The notes beneath the pieces were generated by a model. That model did not search any database, was not told the origin of the DNA, and worked only from the letters and a program-made list of their open reading frames with translations. Below, one piece after another: positions 52,651 through 64,000 of a DNA stretch of 64,000 bases. Each line of letters begins with the position of its first letter. Positions within the stretch are counted from its first letter, which is position 1. Where the stretch lies: positions 1 through 64,000 of the forward strand of contig NZ_NWMV01000019.1 in NCBI RefSeq assembly GCF_002837145.1. The letters are read 5' to 3'. The DNA comes from Macromonas nakdongensis (GTDB lineage: Bacteria; Pseudomonadota; Gammaproteobacteria; Burkholderiales; Burkholderiaceae_C). A program made the translations under genes and the position numbers.

Positions 52651-52776
52651 TCGCGGTGGAACGGTGCGCCGCTGAGCCCGCCCGTCCCTGTGCCCGCGGT
52701 GCCTGACCGCCGGTGCCGATTCTTTGCGCCAGATCAAAGCCAAAGGTCCCGGTCTGGGCCGACGATGCGTGGGGCC

Positions 52777-52804
52777 CTTGAAATGGCCAGGCGGGCCTTC
52801 ATGT
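52777..52804 (+). promoter_or_regulatory. Sigma-32-type heat-shock promoter of clpB
   Basis: A perfect -35 CTTGAAA (52777-52783), a 12-base spacer, then a partial -10 CCTTCATGT (52796-52804) compared with CCCCATNT. It lies about 35 bases before the clpB start and fits the usual heat-shock control of ClpB. The -10 match is weak, so confidence is moderate. Confidence 0.55.
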
Positions 52805-52838
52805 GTGCCCCAGTTGGAAAACACATTGGAGTGTCTGC

Positions 52839-55436
<2,598 letters not shown>

Positions 55437-55443
55437 GTGGGGC

Positions 55444-56217
55444 TTATTGCACCTTGGCCTTGGTGCGCAGGCCTTCCTGGAATTCCACCAGTTTTTGCTG
55501 CTGCAGCTGCTGCACGATCTGGGGCTTGAGTTCCTCCAGCGGGGGCAGGGCGGCCTGGCGCACGTCGTCCACGCGGATGATGTGCCAGCCGAACTGGCTC
55601 TTGACCGGGGCTTCGGTCATCTGGCCTTTGCCCAGCTTGACCATGGCGCCCGAGAACTCGGGCACGAAGGTGCTGGCGGTGGCCCAGTCCAGGTCGCCGC
55701 CGTTGGCGCCGGATCCCGGGTCTTTGGACAGCTTCTTGGCCAGATCTTCGAACTTGCCGCCCTTCTTGATGTTGGCGATGATGTCCTTGGCCTCGGCTTC
55801 GGTTTCCACCAGGATGTGGCGGGTGCGGAATTCCTGGCCGCCATTGGCCGCGGTGAACTTGTCGTATTCGGCCTTGATGTCGGCGTCGGACACCACGTTC
55901 TTGCGCTGGAAGTCGGCGAACAGTTCGCGGATCAGGATGGTCTGGGCGGCCAGCTCCAGCTGGGTGCGGTAGTCGGCCGAGGCCTTGAGGCCGCGGCGTT
56001 CGGCTTCCTGCACGAAGACTTCGCGGGCGATCACTTCTTCCTTCAACTGGGCCTTGACTTCGGCGTTGACTGGGCGGCCGGCGCGTTCCAGTTGCTGGGC
56101 CAGTGCCTCGACCCGCGCCGACGGCACGGGCTTGCCGTTGACGATGGCCAGGTTCTGTGCCGACACGGGCAGGGCGAAGGTGGCGGCCAGGGCGACCGCG
56201 GTCAGGGCGTGTTTCAT
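55444..56217 (-). CDS. Periplasmic parvulin-type peptidyl-prolyl isomerase
   Basis: A 257-residue PpiC/SurA-like isomerase. Signal peptide MKHALTAVALAATFALPVSAQ is followed by an N-terminal helical SurA-like part (residues 25-125) and one parvulin domain (about 130-225: FRTRHILVETEAEAKDII, FEDLAKKLSKDPGSGANGGDL, VPEFSGAMVKLGKGQ, GWHIIRVDD). It likely helps fold periplasmic or outer-membrane proteins. Start 56217 is set by the signal peptide; upstream in-frame residues are not conserved-looking. It is last in the minus-strand group msrB-yciB-bolA-parvulin. Confidence 0.93.
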   Translation of the reverse strand: MKHALTAVALAATFALPVSAQNLAIVNGKPVPSARVEALAQQLERAGRPVNAEVKAQLKEEVIAREVFVQEAERRGLKASADYRTQLELAAQTILIRELFADFQRKNVVSDADIKAEYDKFTAANGGQEFRTRHILVETEAEAKDIIANIKKGGKFEDLAKKLSKDPGSGANGGDLDWATASTFVPEFSGAMVKLGKGQMTEAPVKSQFGWHIIRVDDVRQAALPPLEELKPQIVQQLQQQKLVEFQEGLRTKAKVQ

Positions 56218-56242
56218 GGGGAAGGCAGGGGGTGGGGAGAAG

Positions 56243-56521
56243 TCAGCGTTGGAGGTCGATGGCCAGGGCGTGTAGCCCGGCCTCGAAATAGGGTTGCAGC
56301 GCATCATACACAAGGCGGTGGGCGGCCACCCGGCTCAGGCCCTGCAGCCGCGGCCCGCCGATGCGTACGCGAAAGTGGGTGCCCCGGCCCAGGCCGTTGG
56401 CCCCGGCGTGGCCGGCGTGGGCGGCGCTTTCGTCCAGCACTTCCAGGGTGGTGGGGGCCAGGGTCGCACGCAGGGTGTCGGCCAGGGCTTGGGCGGTGGG
56501 CAGGGCGGCGGCGGGGTTCAT
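56243..56521 (-). CDS. BolA family protein
   Basis: A 92-residue BolA-fold protein: [56 protein letters not shown] and HALAIDLQ. BolA/IbaG proteins pair with monothiol glutaredoxins in iron-sulfur handling and influence cell shape. The His in SAAHAGH and the later SRVAAHR motif are conserved ligand positions. The start codon overlaps the yciB stop (ATGA on the minus strand), implying translational coupling. Confidence 0.93.
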   Translation of the reverse strand: MNPAAALPTAQALADTLRATLAPTTLEVLDESAAHAGHAGANGLGRGTHFRVRIGGPRLQGLSRVAAHRLVYDALQPYFEAGLHALAIDLQR

Positions 56522-57063
56522 GGTTGCTGGTGCGGGGCGTCGTCTTTCAGGTGGCGGGCCACGTACAGGCCCTGCCCGACGATGAACACCACCGGGAACA
56601 CGTAACCCCAGAGCTTGAAGTTGACCCAGTCCTCGGTGGAGTAGAGGGCCGCCACATAGGCGTTGAGCCCGGCCATGAACAGGAAATAGGCCACCCAGAC
56701 CACCGTGAGCCGGGCCCAGACGCCGTCGGGCAGTTTGAGCTGGCTGCCCAGCAGCATTTGCAGGAAGTTCTTTTTCCAGATCCAGAGGGCAGCAGCCAGC
56801 ACCACGGCCATGCTGGCGTAGAGCACGGTGGGCTTCCATTTGATGAAGCGGTCGTCCTGCAGCACCAGGGTCAGGGCGCCGAACACCAGCACCAGCGCGA
56901 GGGTGACTTTCTGCAGGGTCTGCAGGCGGCGGTCGATGCCGTAGATCAGGGCGGTCTGGAGCACGGTGGCGGCCATCAGCACGCCGGTGGCGGTGTAAAT
57001 GCCTTGCAGCTTGTAGGCCACCACGAACAGCGCGATGGGGAAAAAGTCGATCAGGAAGCGCAT
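56518..57063 (-). CDS. yciB: Inner-membrane septation protein A (YciB)
   Basis: A 181-residue protein with about five membrane helices and the family start [26 protein letters not shown]. Other diagnostics are [27 protein letters not shown], and [20 protein letters not shown]. YciB/IspZ acts in cell envelope synthesis and septation. It sits 8 bases after msrB and overlaps bolA by 4 bases, the standard arrangement in this order. Confidence 0.95.
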   Translation of the reverse strand: MRFLIDFFPIALFVVAYKLQGIYTATGVLMAATVLQTALIYGIDRRLQTLQKVTLALVLVFGALTLVLQDDRFIKWKPTVLYASMAVVLAAALWIWKKNFLQMLLGSQLKLPDGVWARLTVVWVAYFLFMAGLNAYVAALYSTEDWVNFKLWGYVFPVVFIVGQGLYVARHLKDDAPHQQP

Positions 57064-57070
57064 GCCCGGA

Positions 57071-57478
57071 TTATCGCTTTTGCAGCTCCAGCGCCGCCGA
57101 GTTCATGCAGTAACGCAGGCCGGTGGGGGCAGGGCCGTCTTCGAACACGTGGCCCAGGTGGGCGCCACACTGGCTGCACACGGTTTCCACCCGCACCATG
57201 CCGTGGGAGCGGTCCACGTGTTCGGTGATGGCGCCGGGCAGCGCTTGCGCAAAGCTGGGCCAGCCGCAGCCGGCATCGAATTTGGTGTGGCTGTCGAACA
57301 GGGTGTTGCCGCAGCAGATGCAGTGGTAGGTGCCGTCGGCCCAGACCTGTTCGTACTTGCCGGTGTAAGGCCGTTCGGTGTGGGCGCGGCGGGTGACGTG
57401 GAAGGCCAGGGGCTCGGCGCCTTTGGCGGCCAGTTCCGCTTGCCACTCGGCGTCGGTTTTTTGCAGGGGAAAGCTCAT
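57071..57478 (-). CDS. msrB: Peptide-methionine (R)-S-oxide reductase MsrB
   Basis: A 135-residue repair enzyme for methionine-R-sulfoxide. Two zinc CxxC pairs are visible (CICCGNTLF and [12 protein letters not shown]), plus the GCGWPSF motif and the catalytic Cys in RYCMNSAAL. Length is normal for a stand-alone cytoplasmic MsrB. It is the first gene of the minus-strand group with yciB, bolA and parvulin. The Crp/Fnr gene lies 90 bases upstream on the same strand. Confidence 0.96.
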   Translation of the reverse strand: MSFPLQKTDAEWQAELAAKGAEPLAFHVTRRAHTERPYTGKYEQVWADGTYHCICCGNTLFDSHTKFDAGCGWPSFAQALPGAITEHVDRSHGMVRVETVCSQCGAHLGHVFEDGPAPTGLRYCMNSAALELQKR

Positions 57479-57568
57479 GGGCGGACTCCAGGGGGTGCGG
57501 CGCTGCCGACATTGTGGCCGCTTCGGATGACCAGGGTGGCACCAGGGTGTTGTGCCTGTGCCCGGCCT

Positions 57569-58276
57569 TCAGTTCGGTTCGGCGCTCGCTTCGGTGGGGA
57601 TGGCCCGCAACAGGCCTTCCAGCGCGTCCTGGTCGAGGATGTCAACCCGGCCAAACTCCAGCGATACCCAGCCCTGTGCCTCGAACTGCTTGAGCACCCG
57701 GTTGATGGTCTGGCGCGACAGGCCGGCGAGGTGGCCCAGGTCTTCCTGTGACAGGTTGATCTTGCGCATGCCCTGCCAGAACAAGTGGCTCAGGTACTGG
57801 GCTACGCGTTCTTCGGGCGAGCGCAGCCGCCCCGATTCGATGATGGCCATGGCCTGGCCCAGGCGCAGGTTGAGGCGTTCGATCAGGTAGTGGTTGAACG
57901 ACAGGTCTTGGCGGTACAGGGCCTGGAACTGGGCCAGGGGCATGCCGATGAGCGTGGTGTCGCGCATCGCCACCACATCGTATTGCCAGGCACCGCCCCG
58001 CAGCACCGAGCCTTCGCCGAACCATTCGCCGGCGGGCACTCCCAAGAAGGCCGAGACCTTGCCGTCGGGGCCGCTGGTTTGCAGCTTGGCCATGCCCGAG
58101 AGGACGCCGTACCAGCCATCGATGGCCTGGCCTTTGTGCAGCAGGACCTCGCCCTTGGCGGCTTTGCGCAGCACCAACAGATCCAGCAGGGCGCAGCGCT
58201 CGGGTGTGGCCAGACGGTCGAACCAGGGCTGGCCGTACAGGAAGATGCTTGCGGGGGAACGCTTGTCCAGCAGCAT
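57569..58276 (-). CDS. Crp/Fnr-family transcriptional regulator
   Basis: A 235-residue regulator. It has an N-terminal cyclic-nucleotide-binding-like beta roll (residues about 15-125: KGEVLLHKGQAIDGWYGVLSGMAKL, PAGEWFGEGSVL), a dimer helix, and a C-terminal Crp helix-turn-helix (about 165-225: INLSQEDLGHLAGLSRQTINRVLKQFEAQGWV). There are no N-terminal Cys ligands for an Fnr iron-sulfur cluster, and the cAMP-pocket RAA-type motif is not obvious, so the effector is unknown. Start at MLLDKRSPAS (58276) is preferred for its upstream GGAG; an in-frame Met at 58354 is possible. It is divergent from the acyl-CoA ligase gene. Confidence 0.87.
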   Translation of the reverse strand: MLLDKRSPASIFLYGQPWFDRLATPERCALLDLLVLRKAAKGEVLLHKGQAIDGWYGVLSGMAKLQTSGPDGKVSAFLGVPAGEWFGEGSVLRGGAWQYDVVAMRDTTLIGMPLAQFQALYRQDLSFNHYLIERLNLRLGQAMAIIESGRLRSPEERVAQYLSHLFWQGMRKINLSQEDLGHLAGLSRQTINRVLKQFEAQGWVSLEFGRVDILDQDALEGLLRAIPTEASAEPN

Positions 58277-58460
58277 GGATGGGGAGTCTCCGGTGAGCCG
58301 AACGAAAGATGTCGGCTTCGCGACAATTATCGCTGCCCTCTCGGGGTTTGCCACGATGACGGGCGCACCCCCCGGCTAGGATAGTTGCGGACTGACCGGC
58401 CCCCCTCTTTGCGTGGGGGCCGCAGCGACACCGATTCCCATACGCATTGCAGGAGATCCC

Positions 58461-60098
58461 ATGCTTGGTTTGATGCAAGACCGCCCGTTGCTCATTTCCG
58501 ACCTCATCGAACACGCCCAGCGCCACCACGGCGACGTGGAGATCGTGTCGCGCCGGGTCGAGGGCGACATCCACCGCACCACCTACCGCGAAGCCGCCGG
58601 CCGCGCCCGCCAGTTGGCCAATGCCCTGGACGCGCTCGGCGTCGGGCAGGGCGAACGCGTGGCCTCGTTGGCCTGGAACGGCTACCGCCATTTCGAGATG
58701 TACTTCGGCGTCAGCGGCTCCGGCCGCGTGCTGCACACCGTGAACCCGCGCCTGATCCCGGAGCAGGTGGTCTGGATCGTCAACCACGCCGAAGACCGGG
58801 TGCTGTGCTTCGACATGACCTTCTGGCCCATCGTCAAGGCCATCCACGACAAGTGCCCCACGGTCCAGCGCTGGGTCGCCCTGTGCGACGACGCCCACCT
58901 GGCCAAGCTGACCGAGGGTGGTGGCATTCCCAACCTGGTGAGTTACGAAACCCTGATCGGCGACCAGCCCAGCACCTACGCCTGGCCCGCGCTGGACGAC
59001 GGCACCGCCTCCAGCATGTGCTACACCAGCGGCACCACCGGCCACCCCAAGGCGGCGCTGTACAGCCACAAGTCCACCATCCTGCACGCCTACGCCGCCG
59101 CCCTGCCCGACGTGATGTGCCTGAGCGCCCGCGACAGCGTGCTGCCGGTGGTGCCGATGTTCCACGTCAACGCCTGGGGCATCCCGTATTCGGCCTGCGC
59201 GGTGGGTTGCAAGCTGGTGTTCCCCGGCGCGGCGCTGGACGGCAAGTCGGTGTACGAGCTGATGGACGGCGAAGGCGTGACCTTTGCCGCTGGCGTGCCC
59301 ACCGTGTGGCAGATGCTGCTGACCCACATGGGCCAGAACGGCCTGAAGCTGCCCAAGCTGGGCCGCACCGTGATCGGCGGCTCGGCCTGCCCGCCGGCCA
59401 TGATCGACGCCTTCCGCCAGCAGTACGGCGTGGAGGTGCTGCACGCCTGGGGCATGACCGAGATGAGCCCGCTGGGCACCCTGTGCACCTTGAAGAACAA
59501 GCACCTGAGCCTGCCCGAAGCCGAACAGATGAAGATCCGCCTGAAGCAGGGCCGCGCGATTTTCGGGGTGGACATGAAGGTGGTCGACGCCGAAGGCGCC
59601 GAGCTGCCCTGGGACGGCAAGAGCGCCGGCGACCTGCTGGTGCGCGGTCCCTGGATCCTGCGCGAGTACTACCGGGGCGAAGGCCGTTCGCCGCTGGTTG
59701 ACGGCTGGTTCCCCACCGGCGACGTGGCCACCATCGACGCCGACGGCTTCATGCAGATCACCGACCGCAGCAAGGACGTGATCAAGTCCGGTGGCGAGTG
59801 GATCAGCTCCATCGACGTGGAAAACATCGCCATGGCGCACCCGGCGGTGCTGATGGCCGCGTGCATCGGCATGCGCCATCCCAAGTGGGACGAGCGCCCC
59901 ATCGTGGTGGTGGTCAAGAAGCCCGGGGCCGAGGTGACGCGCGAGGCGCTGCTGGCCTTCTACGAGGGCAAGATCGCCAAGTGGCAGGTGCCTGACGACG
60001 TGGTGTTTGTGGACGCGATCCCCCTGGGTGCCACCGGCAAGATGCAAAAAGTGAAGCTGCGCGAACAGCTGGCCGACTACCGCCTGCCCGGCCTGTGA
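58461..60098 (+). CDS. AMP-dependent acyl-CoA ligase (medium/long-chain or methylthiopropionate type)
   Basis: A 545-residue ANL-superfamily ligase that activates a carboxylic acid to its CoA thioester. The P-loop-like [18 protein letters not shown] (near 188-205), the [12 protein letters not shown] core (near 333) and the [12 protein letters not shown] and [10 protein letters not shown] hinge motifs are intact, with the C-terminal catalytic lysine in GKMQKVKLR. The subgroup resembles enzymes annotated as 3-methylthiopropionyl-CoA or medium-chain fatty acid ligases; substrate cannot be fixed from sequence. ATG 58461 follows AGGAGAT. It lies upstream of a branched-chain amino acid type ABC transporter, suggesting joint catabolism of an acid or amino acid. 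Confidence 0.9.
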   Translation: MLGLMQDRPLLISDLIEHAQRHHGDVEIVSRRVEGDIHRTTYREAAGRARQLANALDALGVGQGERVASLAWNGYRHFEMYFGVSGSGRVLHTVNPRLIPEQVVWIVNHAEDRVLCFDMTFWPIVKAIHDKCPTVQRWVALCDDAHLAKLTEGGGIPNLVSYETLIGDQPSTYAWPALDDGTASSMCYTSGTTGHPKAALYSHKSTILHAYAAALPDVMCLSARDSVLPVVPMFHVNAWGIPYSACAVGCKLVFPGAALDGKSVYELMDGEGVTFAAGVPTVWQMLLTHMGQNGLKLPKLGRTVIGGSACPPAMIDAFRQQYGVEVLHAWGMTEMSPLGTLCTLKNKHLSLPEAEQMKIRLKQGRAIFGVDMKVVDAEGAELPWDGKSAGDLLVRGPWILREYYRGEGRSPLVDGWFPTGDVATIDADGFMQITDRSKDVIKSGGEWISSIDVENIAMAHPAVLMAACIGMRHPKWDERPIVVVVKKPGAEVTREALLAFYEGKIAKWQVPDDVVFVDAIPLGATGKMQKVKLREQLADYRLPGL

Positions 60099-60217
60099 TT
60101 TTCCCGACGCACGGGTCAGTCGCGCAGGCGATAGGGGCTAGGGGCAATCCCTGAGAGCCGGCCCGTGCATGCCTTGTAAGCTTGATGTCATTCAACCACC
60201 CATAAGGAGACAAAACC

Positions 60218-61450
60218 ATGAAGTTCGTGTTGAAGACCCTCACCGCCACCGCCCTGCTGGCTTGCGCCCTCTCGGCGCAGGCGCAAAAGGGCGAGACGGT
60301 GAAGATCGCCCTGATCGACCCGCAGACCGGCCTGATGGGCCCGCTGGGCAACAACCAGATGCGCAGCTGGCAGTTCTTCGCCGAGAAGTTCAGCCAAAGC
60401 AACCCGGCCGGCGTCAAGTTCGAGTTGGTGGCGTTTGACAACAAGCTGAGCCCGGCCGAAAGCCTGACCGCGCTGCAGGCCGCCATCGACCAGGGCATCC
60501 GCTACGTCGCCCAGGGCAACGGCTCGTCGGTGGCCGGTGCGCTGATCGACGCCATCAACCGCCACAACAGCCGCAACCCGGGCAAAGAGGTGGTGTTCCT
60601 GAACTACGCCGCGGTGGACCCCGACTTCACCAACAGCAAGTGCAACTACTGGCACTTCCGCTTCGACGCCGACACCTCCATGAAGATGGAGGCGCTGACC
60701 ACCTTCATGAAGGACCAGAAAGACGTTCAGAAGGTCTATCTGCTGAACCAGAACTACTCGCACGGCCACCAGGTGACCAAGTTCGCCAAGGAAAACCTCA
60801 AGCGCAAGCGCCCGGACGTGCAGATCGTCGGCGAGGACCTGCACCCGCTGGCCCAAGTGCGCGACTTTGCCCCGTACATCGCCAAGATCAAGGCCTCTGG
60901 CGCCGACACCGTGATCACCGGCAACTGGGGTTCCGACCTGGCGCTGCTGGTGAAGGCGGCCAACGAAGGTGGCTACACCGGCAAGTTCTACACCTACTAC
61001 ACCGGCGTGACGGGCACCCCCACCGCGCTGGGCCAGGGCGGTGCCGGCCGGGTGTTCCAGATCGCCTACCAGCACTACAACCTGGACGGTCCGATGAAGA
61101 CCTGGAACACCGAGTTCAAGAAGCGCTTCAACGACGACATGTTCACCGGCTCCATCCCCAACGCCTACACGGCGCTGGGTGAGGCCATGGCCAAGGCCAA
61201 GTCCACCGACCCGGTGAAGGTGGCCGCGGCGATGGAGGGGCTCAAGTACAAGGGCTTCAACGGTGAGGTCGAAATGCGCAAGACCGACCACCAACTGCAG
61301 CAGGCCCTGTTCCTGACCGTCTGGCAGAAGGCCGATGCGAAGTACCCGGTCAGCCCGGAGAACACCGGCATGACCCTGGCCCCGGTGAAGGAATTCCCGG
61401 CCTACGTGGCCAGCACCCCGACCAGCTGCGACATGAAGCGTCCGCGCTGA
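60218..61450 (+). CDS. ABC transporter substrate-binding protein, branched-chain amino acid type
   Basis: A 410-residue periplasmic binding protein. The signal peptide is MKFVLKTLTATALLACALSAQA, followed by the mature start QKGETVKIALIDPQTG. The two-lobed LivJ/LivK-like fold shows GPLGNNQMRSWQFFAEKF, the RYVAQGNGSSVAGALIDAI loop, FLNYAAVDPDFTNSKCNYWHFRFD and TVITGNWGSDLALLVKAA. A strong AAGGAGA ribosome binding site precedes ATG 60218. The ligand may be an amino acid, amide or aromatic acid, since this family is broad. A hairpin follows before the permease genes, which usually keeps binding-protein levels above those of the permeases. Confidence 0.93.
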   Translation: MKFVLKTLTATALLACALSAQAQKGETVKIALIDPQTGLMGPLGNNQMRSWQFFAEKFSQSNPAGVKFELVAFDNKLSPAESLTALQAAIDQGIRYVAQGNGSSVAGALIDAINRHNSRNPGKEVVFLNYAAVDPDFTNSKCNYWHFRFDADTSMKMEALTTFMKDQKDVQKVYLLNQNYSHGHQVTKFAKENLKRKRPDVQIVGEDLHPLAQVRDFAPYIAKIKASGADTVITGNWGSDLALLVKAANEGGYTGKFYTYYTGVTGTPTALGQGGAGRVFQIAYQHYNLDGPMKTWNTEFKKRFNDDMFTGSIPNAYTALGEAMAKAKSTDPVKVAAAMEGLKYKGFNGEVEMRKTDHQLQQALFLTVWQKADAKYPVSPENTGMTLAPVKEFPAYVASTPTSCDMKRPR

Positions 61451-61457
61451 CGCGCCC

Positions 61458-61503
61458 AGGGGCCGGCCCGGTGACAGCCGCCTGTCGGCCACCGGCCCCT
61501 TTT
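61458..61503 (+). terminator. Hairpin between binding protein and permease genes
   Basis: Stem AGGGGCCGG (61458-61466) pairs with CCGGCCCCT (61492-61500), with an inner GACAG/CTGTC pair, followed by TTT. It probably acts as a partial terminator and a 3-prime stabiliser of the upstream mRNA. Confidence 0.7.
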
Positions 61504-61608
61504 CCATCCCCCAGTTTCGTTTGATTCGAGCGGTGCTTGTGCCTCGGTGCACAGGGCCAGGGGCCTGCTCGTCCTGAAGTTGGCCATTTGGCCGCGAAAG
61601 AAGGAACC

Positions 61609-62631
61609 ATGGAGTTCTTCATCATTTCCATGCTCAACGGTCTGAGTTACGGGCTGTTGCTGTTCATGCTGAGTTCGGGGCTCACGCTCATCTTCAGCAT
61701 GATGGGTGTGCTCAATTTCGCGCACGCCAGTTTCTACATGGTCGGGGCCTACGTGGGCTACTCCATCGCCGAGGTGGTGGGCTTCTGGCCGGGCCTGGTC
61801 TTGGCGCCGCTGGTGGTCGGCGTGCTCGGGGCCCTGTTTGAAAAGCTGAGCCTGCGCAAGGTCCACAAATACGGCCACGTGCCCGAGTTGCTGATCACTT
61901 TCGGTCTGTCTTACGTGATCCTGGAACTGGTGCAACTGGTGTGGGGCCGCACGGCGGTGGAGTTCCGTCCGCCCGAGGTTTTGCAAGGCCCGGCCTTCAC
62001 GCTGCTGAAAGACGCCGCGGGAGGCTTGGACCTGATCTGGGGGGTGGCCGCCCCCGAGCTGTGTGCCGCCGCTGGTGCGGTGTGCACGCCGTTCCCCGCC
62101 ACCCGTGCCTTCATGATGCTGGTGGCCGTGGTGATGCTGGTCAGCCTGTGGTTGCTGATCACCCGCACCCGGGTGGGCCTGGTCATCCAGGCCGCGCTGA
62201 CCCACCCCGAGATGGTGGAAAGCCTGGGCCACAACGTGCCGCGGGTGTTCATGATGGTGTTCGGCGCCGGCACCGGGCTGGCGGGCCTGGCCGGGGTGAT
62301 CGGGGGCAGCACCTTCGTCACCGAACCGGCGATGGCGGCCACCCTGGGCTCGGTGATTTTTGTGGTGGTGGTGGTCGGCGGGATGGGATCGCTGTCGGGT
62401 GCCTTCCTGGCGTCGGTGCTGATCGGTGTGATCCAGACCTTCGCCGTGGCGCTGGACCACTCCTTCGTCACCCTGGCACAGAACCTGGGGCTGACCCTGT
62501 CGGACGCGATGCGGGAGAACTCGGTGCTGCGGCTCACGCTGTCGCAGATCGCTCCGATCCTGCCCTACCTGTTCCTGGTGTTGATCCTGATTTTCCGGCC
62601 CAAGGGCCTGCTGGGCACCCGCGAATCCTGA
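61609..62631 (+). CDS. livH: Branched-chain amino acid ABC permease LivH
   Basis: A 340-residue inner-membrane permease with about eight helices. The family start MEFFIISMLNGLSYGLLLFMLSSGLTL-type region (first part cited), GVLNFAHASFYMVGAYVGY and the EAA-like loop with GMGSLSGAFLASVLIGV are present. ATG 61609 follows AAGGAACC; upstream in-frame codons lie in the leader. It pairs with LivM to form the channel. It is longer than E. coli LivH because of an insert near residues 120-175. Confidence 0.94.
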   Translation: MEFFIISMLNGLSYGLLLFMLSSGLTLIFSMMGVLNFAHASFYMVGAYVGYSIAEVVGFWPGLVLAPLVVGVLGALFEKLSLRKVHKYGHVPELLITFGLSYVILELVQLVWGRTAVEFRPPEVLQGPAFTLLKDAAGGLDLIWGVAAPELCAAAGAVCTPFPATRAFMMLVAVVMLVSLWLLITRTRVGLVIQAALTHPEMVESLGHNVPRVFMMVFGAGTGLAGLAGVIGGSTFVTEPAMAATLGSVIFVVVVVGGMGSLSGAFLASVLIGVIQTFAVALDHSFVTLAQNLGLTLSDAMRENSVLRLTLSQIAPILPYLFLVLILIFRPKGLLGTRES

Positions 62632-62643
62632 GGCCGCACAACC

Positions 62644-63936
62644 ATGACAAGCACTTACTACCGTTTCAAACCCTACAACGTGGGGCGCTGGGTGATCTGG
62701 ACCCTGTTTGCCCTGGTGCTGCTGTGCGCGCCCCAGGTGTTCACCAGCAACCTGTCGGTCAGCATGCTGGCGCAGATGGGCATCGCCATCATCGCCTGCC
62801 TGTCGTACAACATCCTGCTGGGGCAGGGCGGCATGCTGAGCTTTGGCCACGCCGTCTACACCGGCCTGGGCTCCTACGTGGCCATTCACACCCTGCTGAA
62901 GGTGGCCGACGGCGTCTGGGGCGTGCCGGTCAGCCTGGTTCCGGTGATCGGGGGCCTGGCGGGCATGGCGTTTGCCGTGCTGTTCGGCTACGTGACGACC
63001 AAGAAATCGGGCACGCCGTTCGCCATGATCACCCTGGGCATGGCCGAACTGGTGTTTGCCATGTCGCTGATGTTCTCGGAATTCTTCGGCGGCGAGGCCG
63101 GCATCACCGCCGACCGCATGGCGGGCGAGCCCTTCATGGGCCTGACTTTCGGGCCCAGCATCCAGGTGTATTACCTGATCGCGGTCTACACCTTCGTGTG
63201 TGTGGCGCTGATGTTCGCCTTCACCCGCACGCCACTGGGGCGCATCCTCAACGCGGTGCGCGACAACCCGGAGCGGGTCGAGTTCATCGGCTACAACACC
63301 CAGAAGGTGCGATACCTGGCCTTCATCATCGCGGGCTTCTTCGCCGGCATTGCCGGCGGGCTGGGCGCGATCCAGTTCGAGATCGTCACCGCCGAGGTGG
63401 TGGGGCCTGCGCGTTCCGGCGGCTACCTGCTGTTCACCTTCCTGGGCGGCGCCACCTTCTTCTTCGGTCCCATCATCGGCGGCGTGCTGATGGTGCTGGC
63501 CTTCGTGCTGCTGTCCGAGCTGACCAAGGCCTGGCTGCTGTACCTGGGGCTGGTGTTCCTGTTCATGGTGATGTACGCGCCCGGCGGCATCGCCAGCCTG
63601 ATCATGATGAACCTGCGCGTGGCTTCCTTCGGCCGCCTGCGCGAGCTGTGGGTGAGCTACCTGGCCCTGGCCGTGACCGGGCTGGTGGTGCTGCTGGGGG
63701 CCGGCGCCATGATCGAGATGGTTTACCACCTGCAGCTCAACAGCGCCATGGGCGACACCGTGCGCTTCCTGGGCATGGAGCTGCACGCGCAGCAGGGAAC
63801 CAGCTGGTTTGGCGCGGCCTTCGTGGCCCTGACCGGCCTGGGCCTGTTCGAACTGACGCGCCAGCACTTCCTGCGGCACTGGGCCGAGATCCAGACCTAC
63901 ATTGAAAAAGAAATCAAACGCCGGGAGACGCACTGA
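62644..63936 (+). CDS. livM: Branched-chain amino acid ABC permease LivM
   Basis: A 430-residue inner-membrane permease, the partner of LivH. It shows QMGIAIIACLSYNILLGQGGMLSFGHAVY-type family core (part cited), KKSGTPFAMITLGMAELVFAM, RTPLGRILNAVRDNPERVEFIGYN (part cited) and FLGGATFFFGPIIGGVLM. A C-terminal extension of about 90 residues carries an additional membrane helix and a charged EKEIKRRE tail. It starts 13 bases after livH, and its stop shares one base with the start of the next ATPase gene. Confidence 0.94.
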   Translation: MTSTYYRFKPYNVGRWVIWTLFALVLLCAPQVFTSNLSVSMLAQMGIAIIACLSYNILLGQGGMLSFGHAVYTGLGSYVAIHTLLKVADGVWGVPVSLVPVIGGLAGMAFAVLFGYVTTKKSGTPFAMITLGMAELVFAMSLMFSEFFGGEAGITADRMAGEPFMGLTFGPSIQVYYLIAVYTFVCVALMFAFTRTPLGRILNAVRDNPERVEFIGYNTQKVRYLAFIIAGFFAGIAGGLGAIQFEIVTAEVVGPARSGGYLLFTFLGGATFFFGPIIGGVLMVLAFVLLSELTKAWLLYLGLVFLFMVMYAPGGIASLIMMNLRVASFGRLRELWVSYLALAVTGLVVLLGAGAMIEMVYHLQLNSAMGDTVRFLGMELHAQQGTSWFGAAFVALTGLGLFELTRQHFLRHWAEIQTYIEKEIKRRETH

Positions 63937-64000
63937 TGAGCACCCCTTACGCCCTCGAATTGAAAGACCTGCGCAAGCGTTTCGGCAAGACCGAGATCAT
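63936..64000 (+). CDS. livG: ABC transporter ATP-binding protein LivG, partial at window end
   Basis: Only the first 21 codons are in the window (MSTPYALELKDLRKRFGKTEI). The ELKDLRKRFGKTE start is typical of Liv-type ATP-binding subunits, whose Walker A motif would follow within 20 residues. ATG shares its first base with the livM stop (TGATG), so translation is coupled. The gene runs out of the window. Confidence 0.85.
   Translation, partial: MSTPYALELKDLRKRFGKTEI

Noticed and set aside
58348-58382. Sigma-70 promoter for the acyl-CoA ligase (TTGCCA and TAGGAT)
   Set aside because: The spacer would be 23 bases, too long for a normal promoter.
60110-60180. Possible TPP riboswitch before the ABC binding-protein gene, because of a CTGAGA element
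   Set aside because: The second conserved part of the thi-box is absent and the downstream gene is an amino acid type binding protein, so the short match is likely chance.

Overview
This 64-kb, high-GC window is a chromosomal segment that looks like a betaproteobacterium of the order Burkholderiales, probably Comamonadaceae. The evidence is the protein families, the gene order hom-thrC-moeA-moaD-moaE-clpB, the msrB-yciB-bolA-parvulin cluster, and an AMP-dependent acyl-CoA ligase beside a branched-chain amino acid ABC transporter. The genus cannot be fixed from the sequence alone.

Layout. (1) 1-1979: a non-coding or decayed stretch, then an overlapping hipB-hipA type toxin-antitoxin pair. (2) 2357-42010: an accessory locus of about 40 kb. 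It holds a SARP/BTAD transcription regulator and one 30.5-kb gene for a 10,171-residue LEPR-XLL/RTX surface protein. A separately transcribed cluster follows: SapC family, GAF-HlyD fusion, PqqD-M50 protease-HlyD fusion, a shortened SecA-like ATPase, and a small secreted HlyD adaptor. (3) 42145-55436: housekeeping genes dnaB, phoH (PIN-PhoH), bcp, an Mth938-like gene, alaA, hom, thrC, moeA, moaD, moaE and clpB. (4) 55444-58276, minus strand: parvulin, bolA, yciB, msrB and a Crp/Fnr regulator. (5) 58461-64000: acyl-CoA ligase and a branched-chain amino acid ABC transporter (binding protein, LivH, LivM, start of LivG).

The most interesting part is the accessory locus. The giant protein has no recognisable Sec signal peptide; it carries an LEPR-XLL segment near the N-terminus, thousands of repeat residues, RTX calcium repeats, two lectin-like domains and a metzincin-type HExxHxxGxxH site near the C-terminus. 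The neighbouring cluster has no type I ABC exporter. Instead it offers a SecA-like motor that lacks most of the normal C-terminal third, a membrane metalloprotease fused to a HlyD arm, a GAF-regulated HlyD arm and a periplasmic adaptor. I infer a dedicated export and processing system for the giant protein.

The giant gene and the secretion cluster each start behind nearly the same 40-bp promoter block (30 of 40 positions identical). Each block has two CTA(C/G)GT heptamers spaced exactly 11 bp apart, 9 bp before a TAGCAT -10 box. That is the geometry known for SARP regulators, and a SARP-type regulator is the gene directly upstream. The locus therefore looks like a self-contained regulon of regulator, cargo and exporter. 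This is an inference from sequence layout and has not been tested.
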